From the NCBI GenBank assembly GCA_016192075.1, contig JACPUU010000002.1:124001-188000 (forward strand): a stretch of 64,000 bases of DNA, written 5' to 3'. Made by a program: the position numbers and the translations under genes. The notes below the pieces were generated by a model. That model made no database searches. It saw only the letters and a list, made by a program, of their open reading frames with translations, and was not told the origin of the DNA. Positions 60,316 through 64,000 of this stretch are shown here, piece after piece. Numbering within the stretch: position 1 is the first letter of the stretch; each line of letters opens with the position of its first letter. The stretch comes from Bacteroidota bacterium (GTDB lineage: Bacteria; Bacteroidota; Bacteroidia; Flavobacteriales_D; Crocinitomicaceae).

Positions 60316-60380
60316 TCCCTCCCAGATAAACGTCTGGTAAGGTTCGTTTTTAAATAGCTTGCTGGTGGAATCCCGGTGTC

Positions 60381-60398
60381 TTTTGGCTGGAGTTTCTT
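60381..60398. repeat. 18-base direct repeat, copy 2 of 2
   Basis: This is the second exact copy of TTTTGGCTGGAGTTTCTT (first at 60157-60174). Confidence 0.7.
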
Positions 60399-60430
60399 TG
60401 TTTTTCCGCAGGATGCTGCAGCCCGGAGTT

Positions 60431-61249
60431 TTATTTTTTATACCCCTCTACCGCCTTACGTACACTGCCAAATTCAGCCAGCAGCGCATTGGCCTTTTCA
60501 TAATCAACACCCAGTTCATCCATAATCATACGGGTACCGCGGTCAACCAGTTTGTTATTGCTCAATTGCATGTCAACCATGCGGTTTCCTTTTACACGGC
60601 CAAGGCCAATCATGAGGGAGGTTGAAATCATGTTGAGTACCAGTTTCTGAGCGGTGCCTGATTTCATGCGTGTTGATCCGGTTACAAATTCGGGTCCCAC
60701 AACCGGTACCAGGGCATAATCGGCTTTTTCAGTCAGCGGGCTGCCCGGGTTACAGGTAATACCGCCGGTAAGTACACCGTTTTTTTTAGCCATTTCAAGG
60801 GCTCCCAAAACGTATGGGGTGCCGCCTGAAGCTGCAATACCAATCAATATGTCACCTGCGTTGATCTGGTGTTCCTGCAAATCTTTCCAGCCCTGCTGCA
60901 GATCATCTTCAGCAAACTCTACCGCTTTGCGTATGGCCGAATCACCGCCGGCAATAATACCAACTACCAGACCCTGCGGTACACCAAAGGTTGGCGGGCA
61001 TTCTGAGGCATCTACAATTCCAAGCCTTCCGCTGGTTCCGGCACCAATGTAAAACAGTCGTCCGCCCTTTTTCATGCGTTCAAGCGCTGCTGTTACAAAT
61101 AATTCAATCTGAGGCAGAATTTTTTCAACCGCGTCGGGCACCGTTTTATCTTCCCGGTTAATGTTATGCAAAAGCTCACCAACAGGCATCTTTTCAAGGT
61201 TTTCATAGCGTGATGCAGACTCGGTGATTTTTTTATTTTTTTCGCCCAT
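60431..61249 (-). CDS. murQ: N-acetylmuramic acid 6-phosphate etherase
   Basis: The 272-residue protein shows the SIS fold of MurQ: YIGAGTSGRLGIVD (residues 68-80), the catalytic Glu83 in DASECPPTFG, and Glu114 in EFAEDD, at the same numbers as in E. coli. Further marks are GIAASGGTPYVLGAL and GSTRMKSGTAQKLVLNM. It turns MurNAc-6-phosphate into GlcNAc-6-phosphate and lactate in cell-wall recycling. No MurNAc uptake or kinase genes are adjacent. Confidence 0.96.
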   Translation of the reverse strand: MGEKNKKITESASRYENLEKMPVGELLHNINREDKTVPDAVEKILPQIELFVTAALERMKKGGRLFYIGAGTSGRLGIVDASECPPTFGVPQGLVVGIIAGGDSAIRKAVEFAEDDLQQGWKDLQEHQINAGDILIGIAASGGTPYVLGALEMAKKNGVLTGGITCNPGSPLTEKADYALVPVVGPEFVTGSTRMKSGTAQKLVLNMISTSLMIGLGRVKGNRMVDMQLSNNKLVDRGTRMIMDELGVDYEKANALLAEFGSVRKAVEGYKK

Positions 61250-61488
61250 AAACAGGTAGATTAGGAATAACGCCTTTAACTTTTTACCAAAACGCGGTTA
61301 TAGTGTCAGAAGTCTCAGTTTTTTTTGGGATATTTGTAACTTAAGGTCAAACAGGTAAAGGTAGAAGAAAAGGGCTTTTTAGCGGGCCATTCGCCCGGGT
61401 AATTTCCCAACACCGGCTTGTTAAGTCCTTGAAAATGTGTAAAAACAGTGTTTGTTGAACCTTTTTTGATATCAGGGGTATACTAGTA

Positions 61489-64000
61489 ATGATGCGTATA
61501 ATAGGTCTGCTCATAGTGTTATTGATTGGCGGGGTTACCCTTGCCCAGGACAATATCATTGCGCTGAATGTAACGGTAAATGATGAAGATGCCGGCAAAA
61601 GGCTTGCGGGTGCCACCATGGAAATAATGCAGGATGGCAAGCCATTTAAAACGGTTACCAGCGCGTCAAACGGCAAGTTCCCGATTGTGGATATGCCCTT
61701 AAATCATACCTACACCATCTACATCAAAAAAGACGGGTATGTCACCAAGGTGTCAGAAACCAATGCGTATAGCAGCTATCCTGAAGATTTGCCCAAAGTA
61801 CTTTACCAGGAAATGGAAATTTCGATTTTCAAAACCATGGAAGGAGTTGATTTTTCATTCCTTGAAAGCACGCCCATGGCTAAATTCGAAATTACCCAGA
61901 ATGGCTATGTAGAGCATGATCCGGCCTATACCAAAGACATGCTGGCTAAAATCACCAAGCTGAAGGAACAAATGGAGCTTCAGCGACTGGAGAATGAGAA
62001 AAAGGAAGCAGAGAAGAAAAAGGCTGAAGCAGATTTCAATGCTTACATGAAAGCAGGTAATGATGCCATGACAGCGACCAAATATGACGTGGCTATTTCA
62101 CAATATGAGTTCGCCTTAAAAATCATTCCAAACGAACCAACGGCTGTTGCAAAACTGGAAGAGGCAAAGAAAAAGAAAGCAGAACTTGAAAAGGCCAATG
62201 CAGATCAGAAAGCCTATTCAGATAAACTGGCTGCCGCAAAACTAGCCTATGATTCCAAAAAGCTGGAAGAGGCACTTACCTTGTACAAAGAAGCCAGCAC
62301 GCTGAAACCGGCTGAGGCTTTTCCAAAAGAACGTATTTTGGCCATTGAGGCTGAAATTGCAAAACAAAAAGAACAGGTTGAACAGTTCAATAAACTGGTG
62401 GCAGAAGGGGATGCTGCGGTTGGTTCAAAACTGTATGACGACGCTATCACCAAATATACGGCTGCATTGGCAATCAAAGCAGATCCCGCCGTTCAAACCA
62501 AACTGGATAATGCCAAAAAACTGAAACTTGAAAAAGAACAGGGTGAAGCCAAGGCAAAAGAACTGGAGGCAAAATACACAGCCTTAATGAAAGAGGCCGA
62601 TGTGGCTTTTAACGCGCAGAATTATACACTGGCAAAAACCAAATACACAGAGGCTCTGGCTGTAAAAGCCGGTGATCCAACTGCAACGGCGCAGCTTGCA
62701 AAAATTGATGAAATTCTCAAAAAGAAACAGGAAGAATTGGATGCCGCCAATAAAAAGGAGGCTGATTACAAAAAATTAATGGCTGAAGGTGAAACACTGT
62801 TTACACAGAAAAACTGGGAAGCAGCCAAACAAAAATATGTAGCCGCGCTGGAAATTAAACCAAACGATCCGCCTGCGTTAGCCAAAATTGATCTGATCAA
62901 TAAAGAGCTCGAAAAACAAACACTGGAAACCAAAAAGAATGAAGATTACAACCGCCTGATGGCTGAAGCCAAAGTACTGTATGATCAGAAAAAGTATGCA
63001 GAGGCCAAACAAAAATACCAGGAGGCAAGCAATGTAAAACCGGACCAGGCTGACCCAAAAAATCAAATCATTGCCATTGACAAATTATTAGCCGACCAGG
63101 AAAAACTGGCCCTGCAGGAAAAAAACTACCAGGCCCTGATAACCGAAGGAAACAGCCTGAAAGACATTAAAGATTACACGGCTGCCCTTGACCGTTACAA
63201 CAAAGCCCTGCTGATTAAACCGGGAGATGTGACTGCCACGCAGAAAATTGCAGAGATTAATAAGATACTGGATGAGCAGAAAAAACTGGCTGAGCAGGAA
63301 AAATTGTTTGCAGATTATGTAACCAAAGGAGATCAGTCTTTCAACGCAAAAGACTACACAACGGCTAAAATGAATTATCAGAAAGCCCTTGAAATTAAAG
63401 CTGATCCAACGCTTACGGCAAAAATCAAAGAGATTGATGAGCTCATTGCCAAAAGTCAGAATGAGCAGCAGATTCAGGCTAAATACGATGCTGCTATAAA
63501 AGAGGCCGATGCATTTTACAAAGCAGGTGATTTAACCAAAGCGCAGGCTAAATACGAAGAGGCACTGGCTATAAAAAGTGCTGAAGTATATCCCAAAGAA
63601 AAAATTGCTGAAATCAAACAAAAACTTGCTGCTCAGCAGGATCAGGCACAAAAAGATCAGCAGTTCAAGGATTTTGTTGCTGCCGGTGATGCTGCCTATA
63701 CAGCAAAAGAGTACCAAAAGGCGCTGGCCAGTTACCAGGAAGCATTAAAGGTAAAACCAGACCCAACAATTACCCAAAAAATAGGTCAGCTCAACACCCT
63801 TATTGCTCAGCAAACGCAAGAGCAGCAGACAGAAGAACGGTACAAGGCAAAAATAGCAGAGGCAGATGCAGCTTACAATGCTAAGTCGTGGGATACAGCG
63901 CGGAACTTGTATCGCGAGGCGCTGACCATTAAAGTAAATGACACCTATGCCAACGGCCGCATTGCGGATATTGAGAAACAAATGCAGGCTGAGACCAATG
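61489..64000 (+). CDS. Long exported TPR-repeat protein, C-terminus cut by window edge
   Basis: An open frame of 837 codons runs off the right edge. The signal peptide is MMRIIGLLIVLLIGGVTLAQ (the Met at 61492 also fits). Residues about 22-115 are a carboxypeptidase-regulatory-like domain (LNVTVNDEDAGKRLAGATME, YTIYIKKDGYVTKV). From about 165 on come 11 visible TPR-like units of 59-64 residues. A typical unit is YKKLMAEGETLFTQKNWEAA, KQKYVAALEIKPNDPPALAK, then a linker of Glu/Lys-rich helix. Adjacent units differ in detail but keep the A-x-KY-x2-AL-x-IK core. It should lie in the periplasm or at the outer membrane as a scaffold. The rest, possibly with an OmpA-like domain, is not visible. Confidence 0.85.
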   Translation, partial: MMRIIGLLIVLLIGGVTLAQDNIIALNVTVNDEDAGKRLAGATMEIMQDGKPFKTVTSASNGKFPIVDMPLNHTYTIYIKKDGYVTKVSETNAYSSYPEDLPKVLYQEMEISIFKTMEGVDFSFLESTPMAKFEITQNGYVEHDPAYTKDMLAKITKLKEQMELQRLENEKKEAEKKKAEADFNAYMKAGNDAMTATKYDVAISQYEFALKIIPNEPTAVAKLEEAKKKKAELEKANADQKAYSDKLAAAKLAYDSKKLEEALTLYKEASTLKPAEAFPKERILAIEAEIAKQKEQVEQFNKLVAEGDAAVGSKLYDDAITKYTAALAIKADPAVQTKLDNAKKLKLEKEQGEAKAKELEAKYTALMKEADVAFNAQNYTLAKTKYTEALAVKAGDPTATAQLAKIDEILKKKQEELDAANKKEADYKKLMAEGETLFTQKNWEAAKQKYVAALEIKPNDPPALAKIDLINKELEKQTLETKKNEDYNRLMAEAKVLYDQKKYAEAKQKYQEASNVKPDQADPKNQIIAIDKLLADQEKLALQEKNYQALITEGNSLKDIKDYTAALDRYNKALLIKPGDVTATQKIAEINKILDEQKKLAEQEKLFADYVTKGDQSFNAKDYTTAKMNYQKALEIKADPTLTAKIKEIDELIAKSQNEQQIQAKYDAAIKEADAFYKAGDLTKAQAKYEEALAIKSAEVYPKEKIAEIKQKLAAQQDQAQKDQQFKDFVAAGDAAYTAKEYQKALASYQEALKVKPDPTITQKIGQLNTLIAQQTQEQQTEERYKAKIAEADAAYNAKSWDTARNLYREALTIKVNDTYANGRIADIEKQMQAETN

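Larger units (their letters stand above)
59815..60430. other. Gene-free stretch with nested repeats
   Basis: There is no credible gene between the MoxR start and murQ. It holds T-rich DNA to about 60000, a small dyad (GCATCC/GGATGC, about 60065-60085), the large palindrome at 60169-60315 and an 18-base direct repeat (60157-60174 and 60381-60398). The MoxR promoter must lie in its left part. Confidence 0.6.

Noticed and set aside
60073-60357. A 94-residue plus-strand frame
   Set aside because: It runs through the large palindrome, so its sequence is dictated by the repeat; no domain is visible.
61347-61676. A 109-residue minus-strand frame
   Set aside because: It is antisense to the start of the TPR-repeat protein, which has a signal peptide and a clear domain on the plus strand.
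63532-63981. Hydrophobic minus-strand frames near the right edge
   Set aside because: They are antisense shadows of the Lys/Glu/Ala-rich TPR repeats, which give Phe/Leu-rich reverse readings.

Overview
The window looks like a Bacteroidota (flavobacterial-type) chromosome. The evidence is five secreted proteins with type IX secretion (T9SS) C-terminal sorting domains, a TonB-dependent receptor with an N-terminal carboxypeptidase-regulatory-like domain, a complete Bat (aerotolerance) operon with MoxR and DUF58 genes, LytS-type and large hybrid histidine kinases, and several promoters with the Bacteroidota -7 box TAnnTTTG next to start codons. Strong Shine-Dalgarno sites are largely absent. Starts were chosen from ATG position, promoter position and overlap with the gene before.

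Positions 1 to about 26,920 are accessory DNA. The left edge holds a phage- or element-like module on the minus strand: a transglutaminase-like protein cut by the window edge, a LEA14-like membrane-anchored protein and two small proteins. Facing it are two genes built from one repeated excisionase-like domain, and an XRE repressor. Then come a T9SS protein (4.7 kb), a DUF262-HEPN pair (6.1-7.9 kb), two paralogous two-gene operons that each pair a giant subtilase with a beta-propeller protein (8.0-18.3 kb), another large T9SS protein, a probable PD-(D/E)XK nuclease, four small unknown genes divergent from a second XRE repressor with a proteasome/HslV-like partner, a dead GHKL ATPase fragment, a nuclease-DUF2075 helicase and two tandem Lys/Pro-rich microproteins. 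The region ends at about 26,923 at the 3' half of an initiator tRNA-Met gene whose 5' half is missing. This is what the far end of an element integrated into a tRNA gene looks like, so the left 26.9 kb is best read as an integrated island or several stacked ones. The other end, the intact tRNA and any integrase would lie left of the window.

From 27 kb rightwards the content is mostly core. There is a tRNA-Arg(CCG) with terminators and a duplicated tail, then a minus-strand signalling cluster (LytS-type kinase with receiver, CheR-like methyltransferase, single receiver, and a 1,339-residue globin/PAS/three-receiver hybrid kinase). Next are a CPA2 antiporter, Era, Der, a HipA-like kinase/DUF3037 pair wedged before HolA, a TonB receptor, a LuxR-type regulator and an ECF sigma/anti-sigma pair coupled to an unknown exported protein. 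The Bat operon follows (moxR-like, unknown lipoprotein, DUF58, DUF4381-like, batA to batE, all overlapping or nearly so). The window ends with MurQ and a very long TPR-repeat protein that runs off the right edge.

The most promising unknowns are the divergent locus at 21.9-24.7 kb (four unknown genes, XRE, Ntn-hydrolase-like protein, clear operator repeats), the triplicated HTH-like domain at 2.8-3.6 kb, the microprotein pair at 26.5-26.8 kb and the nested palindrome at 60.2 kb. All functional statements are from reading the sequence only. No search was run.
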